From contig JADGEG010000094.1 of the NCBI GenBank assembly GCA_016744485.1, forward strand, positions 1 through 7,727: 7,727 nucleotides of DNA, given 5' to 3'. Every line of letters begins with the position of its first letter. The stretch's first letter is position 1. The position numbers and the translations under genes are program-made. The notes below the pieces were generated by a model. That model was not told the DNA's origin. It ran no database searches and worked only from the letters and a program-made list of their open reading frames with translations. Positions 1 through 5,920 of the stretch are shown in pieces. This DNA comes from Arcobacter sp. (GTDB lineage Bacteria; Campylobacterota; Campylobacteria; Campylobacterales; Arcobacteraceae).

Positions 1-303
1 CAAGTAATTTTAAGCCTATTGACTAACTCCAAAGAAGCCTTATTATATAACAATATTAAAGAACCTTTTATTAGAATTGATACTCAATACTATAAAGATA
101 ATATAATGATAAGTATAGAAGATAATGCACAAGGTATAAATAAAAAAGATCTCAAAAAAATATTTAATTCTTCATTTACTACAAAAAAACAAGGTAGTGG
201 CATGGGACTTTATATGTCAAAATTAATAGTAGAAAAGAATTTAAAAGGACAATTAAATGTTCAAAACTCTAAAAATGGAGCTAAGTTTATAATTTCTTTA
301 TAA
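1..303 (+). CDS. Sensor histidine kinase, C-terminal fragment (5' end outside window)
   Basis: The frame is open from the first base, so the gene begins upstream; an internal TTG at 19 lies inside the conserved N-box and is not a credible start. The 100 visible residues are the HATPase_c domain of a two-component sensor kinase. They show the N-box (LLTNSKEAL, Asn at visible residue 9), the G1 box EDNAQGI (Asp41, Gly45), the F-box region ending FTTKK, and the G2 box GSGMGLYMSK (65-74). The domain binds ATP and phosphorylates the dimerisation-domain histidine, which is not visible here. It closely resembles the same region of the complete kinase at 3644-5176, including the GLYMSK stretch, so the two look like paralogues. 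One difference is the F-box, where IFNSSFTTK replaces the more usual IFEPYFTTK. The sensory input and partner regulator lie outside the window. The family assignment is secure; the specific role is unknown. Confidence 0.93.
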   Translation, partial: QVILSLLTNSKEALLYNNIKEPFIRIDTQYYKDNIMISIEDNAQGINKKDLKKIFNSSFTTKKQGSGMGLYMSKLIVEKNLKGQLNVQNSKNGAKFIISL

Positions 304-323
304 GTTAAGTATTAAAAACTAGA

Positions 324-352
324 TATTTGTAATTTAAAACTCCTGCTATAAT
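324..352 (+). promoter_or_regulatory. Candidate sigma-70 promoter with extended -10 for the cytochrome operon
   Basis: The only gap between the kinase fragment and the cytochrome gene contains TGCTATAAT at 344-352, a consensus extended -10. The region 17 bp upstream (TATTTG, 324-329) is a poor -35, which is tolerated with an extended -10 and common in Campylobacterota. A CCTG/CAGG inverted repeat (342-345 and 353-356) flanks the -10 and could be incidental or an operator half-site pair. A second TATAAT at 371-376 is an alternative. Transcription would start near 359. No terminator is visible between 303 and this site, so read-through from upstream is possible. Confidence 0.55.
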
Positions 353-402
353 CAGGCTATAAAATAAATATATAATACAGAATTAAAAAATAAAGGTGTA
401 AA

Positions 403-813
403 ATGAAGATTATAAAAAATGTATTAATAGTACTTAGTATTAGTATTACTTTAAGTTTTTCTCATGGTGATGTAGTACCTCAAGCTGTTGATACTAAAGG
501 TTTAAAAAAAGTAGATCAAAATCTTATTATTAATCCATATAGAAATAATAAACTAGCAATTGAAATTGGAAAATCAGCCTACAACTCAAACTGTGCTAGA
601 TGTCATGGTTTAGGTGCCATTTCGGGAGGAATTGCACCAGATTTAAGAGAATTAACTGCTAATGATGATGATTTAGATGAGTACTTCATAAATATTGTAA
701 AAAGTGGAGTGGTTAGAAATGGCAATGTTTATATGCCTCCTTTTAAAAAAATTTTATCTTCTGAAGCAATTTGGTCTCTAAGAACTTGGATACAAACTAT
801 TCCAGCTGATTAA
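403..813 (+). CDS. pedF: Cytochrome c-550, PedF-like (quinoprotein dehydrogenase electron acceptor)
   Basis: This is a 136-residue exported monohaem c-type cytochrome. A signal peptide spans about residues 1-20, with likely cleavage before HGD. The haem motif CARCH has Cys64 and Cys67 for covalent attachment and His68 as proximal ligand. Met111 in VYMPPF is the likely distal ligand. The mature start HGDVVPQAVDTKGL, the INPYR stretch, CARCHGLGAISGGIAPDLR and the NGNVYMPPF segment match my recollection of the PedF family, the cytochrome c-550 that takes electrons from PQQ-dependent alcohol dehydrogenases in Pseudomonas ped-type clusters. It would act in the periplasm, passing electrons toward a terminal oxidase. 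The ATG at 403 has AAAGG at 392-396, six bases upstream. It is the first gene of the operon, and the next start lies one base past its stop. No quinoprotein dehydrogenase is present in the window, so the partner is inferred. Confidence 0.85.
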   Translation: MKIIKNVLIVLSISITLSFSHGDVVPQAVDTKGLKKVDQNLIINPYRNNKLAIEIGKSAYNSNCARCHGLGAISGGIAPDLRELTANDDDLDEYFINIVKSGVVRNGNVYMPPFKKILSSEAIWSLRTWIQTIPAD

Positions 814-814
814 T

Positions 815-1678
815 ATGAAAATAATTATTCTTATAACCTGTGTATTTTTTTCAAATATTTTTTCAAAATCTCTTGATGAAATACAAAAAGAAAAAAATAT
901 TATAATCGCAGTATATGAAAACTTTCCTCCTTATTCATATATACAAAATGGTGTTATTAAAGGAATCGATGTTGATATTGCAAAAAAAATAGCAAAAAAG
1001 TTGAATGTAAAAATCAAATGGTATTGGTTTTCATCTGATGAGAACTTAGAAGATGACTTAAGAAATGTGATTTGGAAAGGACATCTAATACATAAAACAA
1101 AAGCAGATCTTATGTTTAGAGTTCCTTATGATTATAATTTTATTCGTCAAACAGATAAATCAACAGGTGAACTAAGTAATGAACTTAGTGTCATGAAATC
1201 CCCATATCATGCTGAAAGATGGGTAATTGCAACTAATAAAAAAACAATTCCAATCATTAAAAATCTTGCAATATTTAAATACCATACAATAGGGGTTGAA
1301 ATAGATACCTTGCCTGATTCATATTTGGGTACTTCATTTAAGGGTATTTTACAATCTAATATAAAACACTATAGAAATATAAAAGATGCAGTAAAAGATT
1401 TTAAACTTGGTAAAGTTGATGCACTTGCTGGATTAAAAACACAACTAGAGTTTTATTTAGATTTTTCTAACAATAAAGATAAATACTATATGAGTAAAAA
1501 AATAGGCTATGCTAGATCAAAGTGGGATTTAGGAGTAGCTGTTAGAACAGATTTTAGAGCCTTATCTTATGAAATAGATGGACAAATTGAAGACTTATAT
1601 AAAACAGGTGAGATAAAAAAAATTTTTATGAAATATGGGGTTTCATATGAAAAACCTCTTGTATATCAAAATAATTAA
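815..1678 (+). CDS. Periplasmic substrate-binding-like protein, quinoprotein-associated (MoxJ/XoxJ-like context)
   Basis: This is a 287-residue exported protein of the SBP_bac_3 type II periplasmic binding fold. A signal peptide covers about residues 1-18. The mature protein opens with the typical lobe 1 pattern (IIIAVYENFPPYSYIQNG then GIDVDIAKKIAKKL, about 28-63). A hinge/second-lobe region follows (IGVEIDTLPDSYLG about 159-172; DFKLGKVDALAGLKTQ about 195-210), and the C-terminal helix ends ELYK-like at about 259-276. The RVPYDY segment (102-107) recalls the quinoprotein-associated subgroup. No ABC permease or ATPase gene is nearby. Together with its place between a PedF-like cytochrome and a SoxYZ-like carrier, this suggests a maturation or activation partner of a PQQ dehydrogenase, as proposed for MoxJ/XoxJ, rather than an importer subunit. 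Ordinary amino-acid-type binding remains possible. The start lies one base after the cytochrome stop with no clear ribosome site, so translational coupling is likely. Confidence 0.78.
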   Translation: MKIIILITCVFFSNIFSKSLDEIQKEKNIIIAVYENFPPYSYIQNGVIKGIDVDIAKKIAKKLNVKIKWYWFSSDENLEDDLRNVIWKGHLIHKTKADLMFRVPYDYNFIRQTDKSTGELSNELSVMKSPYHAERWVIATNKKTIPIIKNLAIFKYHTIGVEIDTLPDSYLGTSFKGILQSNIKHYRNIKDAVKDFKLGKVDALAGLKTQLEFYLDFSNNKDKYYMSKKIGYARSKWDLGVAVRTDFRALSYEIDGQIEDLYKTGEIKKIFMKYGVSYEKPLVYQNN

Positions 1679-1680
1679 TA

Positions 1681-1685
1681 AAGGA
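1681..1685 (+). promoter_or_regulatory. Ribosome binding site fixing the SoxYZ-like start
   Basis: AAGGA sits six bases before ATG 1692. The same frame is open back to an ATG at 1635, but that start lies inside the preceding gene, lacks a ribosome site and would put 19 residues ahead of a normal signal peptide. The 1692 start is therefore chosen. Confidence 0.8.
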
Positions 1686-1691
1686 TGTTAT

Positions 1692-2444
1692 ATGTTTAAA
1701 AGTATTTTTTCAAAATTATTTATAGTATTACTTGTTCAGACATTTTTATTTGCAAATGCAGATCCCTTAACATCACCCATGTGGGATTATGTTAAAAAGA
1801 AGTTTTTGAATAATGAAAAAACAGTTTTTGACACAAAAAATATAAAAATAAAAGTACCATCTTTTGCAGATAATCCTTTACAAGTACCTATTTATGTAGA
1901 TGCAAGTTATTTTAAAGAGGCACAAAGACTTTTTATATTTGCTGATTTAAATGCAATAATTCCTTTAATAGATATAAAATTATCAGGACTTAAACCTATA
2001 GTATCTGTAAATATGAAAATAGCTCAAGGTACACCTTTAAGAGCTGCTATAAAAGATAAAAATGGTTTATGGCATATAGGAAGTAGTGAAATTAAAAGTT
2101 TTGGAGGAGGTTGTTCAGTTGCAAGTAATGCAGGTGGTTTAATAGATTGGGAGTCCCAAATAGGAAAATCTAAAAATAAAATTTTTAAAATAAAAGATAC
2201 TTATAGAATCAAATTGTCTATTTTTCACCCTATGGATACAGGGCTTTTTATAGGAAACCCTGAGTTTTATATAAATAAAATAAATATAAAGCAAAATAAT
2301 AAAATCATAGCTAAGATTAAAACATATGCTTCTGTTAGTGAAAATCCAAGGCTTGTATTTGAAACGAAGCAAGGAAATGGAAAATATGAAATTAATTTTA
2401 ATGATACAGATGGAAATGAATTTATTGTAAAAACGAAATATTAA
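1692..2444 (+). CDS. Quinoprotein dehydrogenase-associated SoxYZ-like fusion carrier
   Basis: This is a 250-residue exported protein with a signal peptide at about residues 1-22 (cleavage near FANA|D). The N-terminal half (about 45-145) is SoxY-like: IKVPSFADNPLQVPIYVD is the typical first strand pair, and the half ends at FGGGCS with Cys141. The C-terminal half (about 165-250) is SoxZ-like, with the signature HPMDTG at 179-184. In the Sox thiosulfate system SoxY and SoxZ are separate subunits, and SoxY carries sulfur intermediates on a C-terminal GGCGG cysteine. Here the two are fused, the cysteine is internal, and it is the only cysteine in the protein. No other sox genes are present. The neighbours match the quinoprotein-associated family, so a periplasmic covalent carrier acting with the downstream hydrolase is inferred; its cargo is unknown. 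The start is 13 bases past the upstream stop. Confidence 0.85.
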   Translation: MFKSIFSKLFIVLLVQTFLFANADPLTSPMWDYVKKKFLNNEKTVFDTKNIKIKVPSFADNPLQVPIYVDASYFKEAQRLFIFADLNAIIPLIDIKLSGLKPIVSVNMKIAQGTPLRAAIKDKNGLWHIGSSEIKSFGGGCSVASNAGGLIDWESQIGKSKNKIFKIKDTYRIKLSIFHPMDTGLFIGNPEFYINKINIKQNNKIIAKIKTYASVSENPRLVFETKQGNGKYEINFNDTDGNEFIVKTKY

Positions 2445-2447
2445 GGA
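2443..2447 (+). promoter_or_regulatory. Ribosome binding site deciding the hydrolase start
   Basis: AAGGA overlaps the SoxYZ-like stop codon and lies seven bases before ATG 2455. An in-frame TTG at 2449 is only one base from the site and is rejected as start. Confidence 0.75.
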
Positions 2448-2454
2448 TTTGGAA

Positions 2455-3363
2455 ATGAGATATATATTATTATTGTTTTTTGTAACATCATTGTTTTCTA
2501 AAGAATTTGATTTTAACTTAAAAGTTAAAAAAATAGCTTCTAGTACTTACTTTATTGAAGGTAAAAAAGAATATTTTTCGCAAAATAATGGTGGAGATAT
2601 AGCGAATTCTTCTTTTATTGTAGGTGATGATGGTGTTTTAGTAATAGATACAGGAAGTTCATATATTTATGGAAAACAATTATTAAAAGAAATTAGAAAA
2701 ATCACAAATAAACCTATAAAATATGTTATAAACACACATCATCATCCTGATCATTTTTTAGGTAATCAAGCTTTTAAAGGTGCTGCTATCATGGCTAGTA
2801 AATATACAAAAGATTATATTAGTAAAAATGGTGATGAATATATAACAAACCTTGTAAATATTATTCAATATGCTATGAAAGGTACAGAAATTTTAATACC
2901 AACTAAAGTATTAAGTGCAAAATATATAAACTTAGGAAAACATAAAATAAAAGTACTGTATTTAAATGGACATACAAAAGATGATATTGTTTTGTATGAT
3001 GAATATACAGGTGTTCTTTTTGTATCTGATTTAGTTTTTTATAATAGAGCAGCTGCCACTCCACATGCAAATATAAATCAATGGATAAAAACTTTAAATA
3101 CATTAAAAGAAATACCATATAAACTATTAGTTTCTGGACATGGAGAAGTAAGTAATAGTAAAAAACCAATTATTCAAATGATTTCTTATTTAAAATATCT
3201 TGATAATATTCTAAAAACAAGTTCGAAAAAAGGTTTAGGTATTTATGAAATATTAGCAATAAAAAAACCAAAAGAATTTAAAGGTATTTTTATGTTGGAT
3301 GAAGAATTTGAAAGATCTATTATTAATTTATATCCAACATACGAAAATAGAATACTAAAGTAA
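2455..3363 (+). CDS. Exported metallo-beta-lactamase-fold zinc hydrolase (quinoprotein relay / SoxH-like)
   Basis: This is a 302-residue protein starting at ATG 2455, with a signal peptide (MRYILLLFFVTSLFS, cleavage before KEF). It has a complete dinuclear zinc site of the metallo-beta-lactamase superfamily: THHHPDH gives His95, His97, Asp99 and His100, followed by His173 (LNGHTKDD), Asp192 (FVSDLVF) and His229 (SGHGEV). The IVGDDGVLVIDTGSS strand-loop (about 56-69) is typical of the fold. Relatives include SoxH-like proteins and the 'quinoprotein relay system zinc metallohydrolase' families next to PQQ dehydrogenases. It ends the operon, ten bases after the SoxYZ-like gene. A role in hydrolysing a thioester or other adduct on that carrier's cysteine, by analogy with glyoxalase II, is a hypothesis. 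It contains no cysteine. A beta-lactamase role is unlikely given the context. The gene ends in two consecutive TAA codons. Confidence 0.85.
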   Translation: MRYILLLFFVTSLFSKEFDFNLKVKKIASSTYFIEGKKEYFSQNNGGDIANSSFIVGDDGVLVIDTGSSYIYGKQLLKEIRKITNKPIKYVINTHHHPDHFLGNQAFKGAAIMASKYTKDYISKNGDEYITNLVNIIQYAMKGTEILIPTKVLSAKYINLGKHKIKVLYLNGHTKDDIVLYDEYTGVLFVSDLVFYNRAAATPHANINQWIKTLNTLKEIPYKLLVSGHGEVSNSKKPIIQMISYLKYLDNILKTSSKKGLGIYEILAIKKPKEFKGIFMLDEEFERSIINLYPTYENRILK

Positions 3364-3382
3364 TAAACTAAGTAAGTGTTTT

Positions 3383-3411
3383 AATAGAAAAGTTGCAATA
3401 ACTTTTCTATT
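3383..3411 (+). terminator. Hairpin downstream of the relay operon, likely terminator
   Basis: AATAGAAAAGTT (3383-3394) and AACTTTTCTATT (3400-3411) form a perfect 12-bp stem around a five-base loop, beginning 20 bases past the hydrolase stop. The stem has only two G-C pairs near the middle, and no long T-run follows. It is therefore a weak or moderate intrinsic terminator, or an mRNA 3'-end stabiliser. Its position at the end of a four-gene operon supports a transcript-end role. Confidence 0.6.
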
Positions 3412-3597
3412 TAGAACTAATAATTTTGCCTTATTGAATTTAAACCACCAAAACATACTAATTGAACTTACTAAAATGAATATTAATAAAAAAATGTATT
3501 TATTTCCTACTGAAACCTTAAATCAATACTATCGTCTTGTGAAACTATAATAAATTGATTTCAAAGCAAAGTATATTTTAAATGACAAATTACTTTT
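3412..3597. other. Intergenic stretch with no supported gene
   Basis: I see no gene here. The only notable frame is 24 codons (3476-3550) without a ribosome site or recognisable product. TATATT at 3572-3577 is a possible -10 for the kinase gene, without a convincing -35. The rest is unstructured AT-rich sequence. Confidence 0.5.
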
Positions 3598-3627
3598 ACT
3601 TAGTTATACTTAGTTATACTTAGTTAA
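3598..3627. repeat. Three 10-bp tandem repeats upstream of the kinase gene
   Basis: The unit ACTTAGTTAT occurs exactly at 3598-3607 and 3608-3617, and with one mismatch at 3618-3627. One-turn spacing places all copies on the same DNA face. This is typical of direct-repeat operators bound by OmpR/PhoB-type regulators, and one is encoded downstream. Each junction also creates TATACT (3605-3610, 3615-3620), which could serve as a -10. The array ends six bases before the kinase ribosome site, so it may instead lie in the 5' leader. Function is inferred. Confidence 0.75.
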
Positions 3628-3632
3628 ATAAT

Positions 3633-3638
3633 AAAGGA
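3633..3638 (+). promoter_or_regulatory. Ribosome binding site for a GTG start
   Basis: AAAGGA lies five bases before GTG 3644 and supports this non-ATG start; there is no in-frame ATG before the first membrane segment. Confidence 0.8.
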
Positions 3639-3643
3639 TCTTA

Positions 3644-5176
3644 GTGTTTAGTGAAAAAAATATTTCAAAATATATTATATTAACTCCAATTGTAACAGTT
3701 ATATTAATAGCATTTTTTACTTCATATTTTTTTATTCAAACACAAAATTCTTATTTTAAAGAAGAAAGTATTAGAATTGAAAAGGAATACCTAATAAAGC
3801 AAAAGAATATTTTAAAAAAAGAAATTAATTCAGTAATACACTACATAAATTATAATGTATTGGAAAATAAAAACTTAGATAAAATACTTTTTAAGAAAAA
3901 AATATTAAGATATATAGAAACAATAAGATATGAAAAACATGGATATATTTGGATTCATAATACATCATATTATTTATTAGCTCATCCTTTTAGACAAAAA
4001 AGCATTGGAAAATATGATATAAACTTAAAAGATGCAAAAGGTATAAAAATCACTAAAAAGTTTATAAATGAAACTATAAAAAACCCAAATGGTGTTTTTA
4101 TAAAATATTATTGGCAAAAACCAAACCTTACATATCATTCTCCAAAATTAGGTTTCTTTAAATTATATGATAAATTTTCTTGGGTTATTGGAGCTGGTTT
4201 ATATATAGATGATATTCAAAGTTCAATATTAAAAAACAAAAAACTTTTAGAACAAAGAATCAATAAGTATATTCGTTTTGTAGTAATGGTTTCTTTTTTA
4301 GTTATTTTATCTATAGGAATATTATCTTTTATTGTATCTAACAGGGTAAGTAGAGTTTTTAATAAATATAAACAAAATGTCATAAAAAAAGAATTTTTAT
4401 TAGAAGATTTAAATCAAAATCTTGAAAAAAGAATATTGAAGGCTATTTTAGAAGTACAAAATAAAGATAGAGCTATGTTGCATCAATCAAGATTGGCTCG
4501 TATGGGAGTAATGTTGTCTATGATTGCACATCAATGGAGACAACCTTTATCTAAACTAAGTGCTATTTTAATGGAATTAGAAACTGCAATAAAATTTAAT
4601 AAATCAAATGATAAATTAGTATTACAAACAATAAATACTTCAAATAAACTTCTTATTTATATGTCAAATACAATAGATGATTTTAGAAATTTTTTTAAAC
4701 CTGATAAAGAAAAAATTTATTTTAATATAAATGATGCCGTTTCAGAGGCTTTTAGCTTGATAGAAGCTTCAATATTAAATTTAAACATAAATTTTGAAAA
4801 AACAATAATCATAAATTCTAAAATATACGGATATAAGAGAGAATTTGCTCAAGTTATTTTAAATCTTTTATCAAATGCAAAAGATGCCTTAGAAGAAAAT
4901 AGTATACAAAACCCAAAAATAACTTTAAATATAGAAGAAATAAATAATAGTGTTGTAATTAGTATTAGTGATAATGCTAAAGGAATTCATAATGACATAA
5001 TTAATCATATTTTTGAACCTTATTTTACAACTAAAGACAGTTTTAAAGGTACTGGTTTGGGATTATATATGAGTAAAATTATTATTGAAAAAAATATGCA
5101 AGGTAAACTAAGTGTTAAAAATGAAAAAGATGGCTCTAAATTTACTATTTCTTTAAAGGCTACATATGAAAAATAA
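3644..5176 (+). CDS. Membrane sensor histidine kinase with periplasmic Cache domain
   Basis: This is a 510-residue kinase with a GTG start. Transmembrane segments lie at about 11-31 and 210-231, bounding a periplasmic sCache_2-type sensor (about 40-200). Its signature features are HGYIWIHNTSYYLLAHP (99-115), a YYWQKP strand (155-160) and WVIGAGLYIDDI (180-191). Such domains bind small organic acids and similar ligands. A coiled linker (about 240-285) leads to the phosphoacceptor region AHQWRQPL with His296. The ATPase domain has the N-box NLLSNAKDAL (Asn411), G1 box SDNAKGI (Asp443, Gly447), F-box IFEPYFTTK (456-464) and G2 box GTGLGLYMSK (469-478). All catalytic boxes are intact. The gene overlaps the response regulator by 11 bases, so the two are a cognate pair. 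A TRAP transporter directly downstream suggests that the ligand is a TRAP substrate, as in DctB/DctS-type systems; this part is inference. It is paralogous to the fragment at 1-303. Confidence 0.93.
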   Translation: MFSEKNISKYIILTPIVTVILIAFFTSYFFIQTQNSYFKEESIRIEKEYLIKQKNILKKEINSVIHYINYNVLENKNLDKILFKKKILRYIETIRYEKHGYIWIHNTSYYLLAHPFRQKSIGKYDINLKDAKGIKITKKFINETIKNPNGVFIKYYWQKPNLTYHSPKLGFFKLYDKFSWVIGAGLYIDDIQSSILKNKKLLEQRINKYIRFVVMVSFLVILSIGILSFIVSNRVSRVFNKYKQNVIKKEFLLEDLNQNLEKRILKAILEVQNKDRAMLHQSRLARMGVMLSMIAHQWRQPLSKLSAILMELETAIKFNKSNDKLVLQTINTSNKLLIYMSNTIDDFRNFFKPDKEKIYFNINDAVSEAFSLIEASILNLNINFEKTIIINSKIYGYKREFAQVILNLLSNAKDALEENSIQNPKITLNIEEINNSVVISISDNAKGIHNDIINHIFEPYFTTKDSFKGTGLGLYMSKIIIEKNMQGKLSVKNEKDGSKFTISLKATYEK

Positions 5177-5849
5177 TTTAACTAATCAATTAAAAAACTA
5201 TACAGTTCTTTATGTAGAAAATGAAGATTTAATAAGAAACTCAATTGCAAATACATTAAAGTATTATTTTAAAGAAGTATATGAAGCTATAAATGGTGAA
5301 GATGCTTATGATTTATATTTAGAATATAAACCAGATTTAATAATAAGTGATATACAAATGCCTAAAAAAAATGGTATAAAAATGGTTGAAGAAATTAGAG
5401 TTTTAGATAAAGACACTCTAATTCTTATAACTACTGCTTATTCTTCTGAAGAATATTTACTTCAATTAATAAACTTACATATAAATCACTATATTATAAA
5501 ACCAGTAAATTCAAATAATTTATTAGAAGGAATAATTAAAGCTTTTGGAGATAAATTAGATAAAAAACTATATTTTACACCTTCTTTATATTTTGATATG
5601 AAAATATATAAATTGTTTTATAAAGGTATAGAAGTACTTTTACGAAAAAGAGATATTGACTTTTTGCTTCTTTTGCATAAAAATAAAAATCAAATTCTTA
5701 CATATGCTTTAATTGAAGAAAATTTATGGAAAGATACTTCTATGAGTGCATCTGCTTTAAAAACATTTATCAAAGAATTTAGAAAAAGAATACCTATTGA
5801 TATAATTTCAAATATTTATCAAATAGGATATAAATGTAAAAATTTATAA
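5166..5849 (+). CDS. OmpR-type response regulator
   Basis: This is a 227-residue DNA-binding response regulator. The receiver domain (about 10-125) has the acidic pocket Glu20/Asp21, phosphoacceptor Asp62 in ISDIQMP, the conserved Thr90 in ITTAYS, and Lys112-Pro113. The C-terminal domain (about 135-227) has the length and pattern of a winged helix: a strand-rich start (LYFDMKIYKLFYKGIEVLL), helices from about 160, a likely recognition helix around ASALKTFIKEFRKRI, and the wing ending IYQIGYKC. It starts inside the last codons of the kinase (11-base overlap), which indicates coupled expression. Phosphorylated dimers of this family usually bind tandem direct repeats about 11 bp apart. Such repeats lie just downstream of this gene in front of dctP, and 10-bp repeats precede the kinase gene, so both are candidate targets. 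The C-terminal domain is somewhat divergent from classic OmpR. Confidence 0.9.
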   Translation: MKNNLTNQLKNYTVLYVENEDLIRNSIANTLKYYFKEVYEAINGEDAYDLYLEYKPDLIISDIQMPKKNGIKMVEEIRVLDKDTLILITTAYSSEEYLLQLINLHINHYIIKPVNSNNLLEGIIKAFGDKLDKKLYFTPSLYFDMKIYKLFYKGIEVLLRKRDIDFLLLLHKNKNQILTYALIEENLWKDTSMSASALKTFIKEFRKRIPIDIISNIYQIGYKCKNL

Positions 5850-5853
5850 AATC

Positions 5854-5874
5854 CAAACTCACTACAAACTCACT
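5854..5874. repeat. 11-bp-spaced direct repeat upstream of dctP, candidate regulator site
   Basis: CAAACTCACT occurs at 5854-5863 and again at 5865-5874, giving an 11-bp period. This is the spacing used by OmpR/PhoB-family regulators, and the gene for such a regulator ends five bases upstream. The second copy abuts or overlaps the predicted -35 region of the dctP promoter, the position expected for an activator that replaces a weak -35. Confidence 0.7.
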
Positions 5875-5899
5875 TTTACATATTAAACTTTCTTATATC
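5871..5899 (+). promoter_or_regulatory. Candidate promoter of the TRAP operon
   Basis: TATATC (5894-5899) is a plausible -10. The hexamer 17 bp upstream (CACTTT, 5871-5876) is a poor -35, consistent with activator dependence. The interval between the regulator stop and dctP is 71 bases and contains no terminator hairpin, so read-through from the two-component genes may also contribute. Confidence 0.45.
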
Positions 5900-5920
5900 A
5901 AAAATAAAAAGGAGTTTATT

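Noticed and set aside
815..850. Lipoprotein signal at the cysteine in the binding protein's leader
   Set aside because: The residue before Cys9 is Thr and the cysteine is too close to the N-terminus; a standard signal peptide fits better.
1635..1691. Upstream in-frame extension of the SoxYZ-like protein
   Set aside because: It lies within the preceding gene, lacks a ribosome site, and would bury the signal peptide; ATG 1692 with AAGGA is better.
2139..2372. Minus-strand open frame of 77 codons inside the SoxYZ-like gene
   Set aside because: It is antisense to a gene with clear family motifs, has no recognisable domain, and is of a length expected by chance in AT-rich coding DNA.
2903..3169. 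Minus-strand open frame of 88 codons inside the hydrolase gene
   Set aside because: It has low-complexity Leu/Tyr/His composition, is antisense to conserved metal-site sequence, and resembles no known protein.
1692..3363. Thiosulfate-oxidising Sox system
   Set aside because: The SoxY and SoxZ parts are fused with an internal cysteine, no soxA/B/X/C/D is present, and the neighbours match a quinoprotein-associated set instead.
3476..3550. 24-codon plus-strand frame in the intergenic region
   Set aside because: No ribosome site, no recognisable product, and length consistent with chance; a gene remnant could not be demonstrated.
3598..3627. CRISPR-like array
   Set aside because: The 10-bp units are contiguous with no spacers, and no cas gene is present.
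3654..3660. Run of seven A near the kinase start as a phase-variable tract
   Set aside because: Short A-runs are common throughout this AT-rich window; phase-variable tracts in this phylum are usually long G/C runs.
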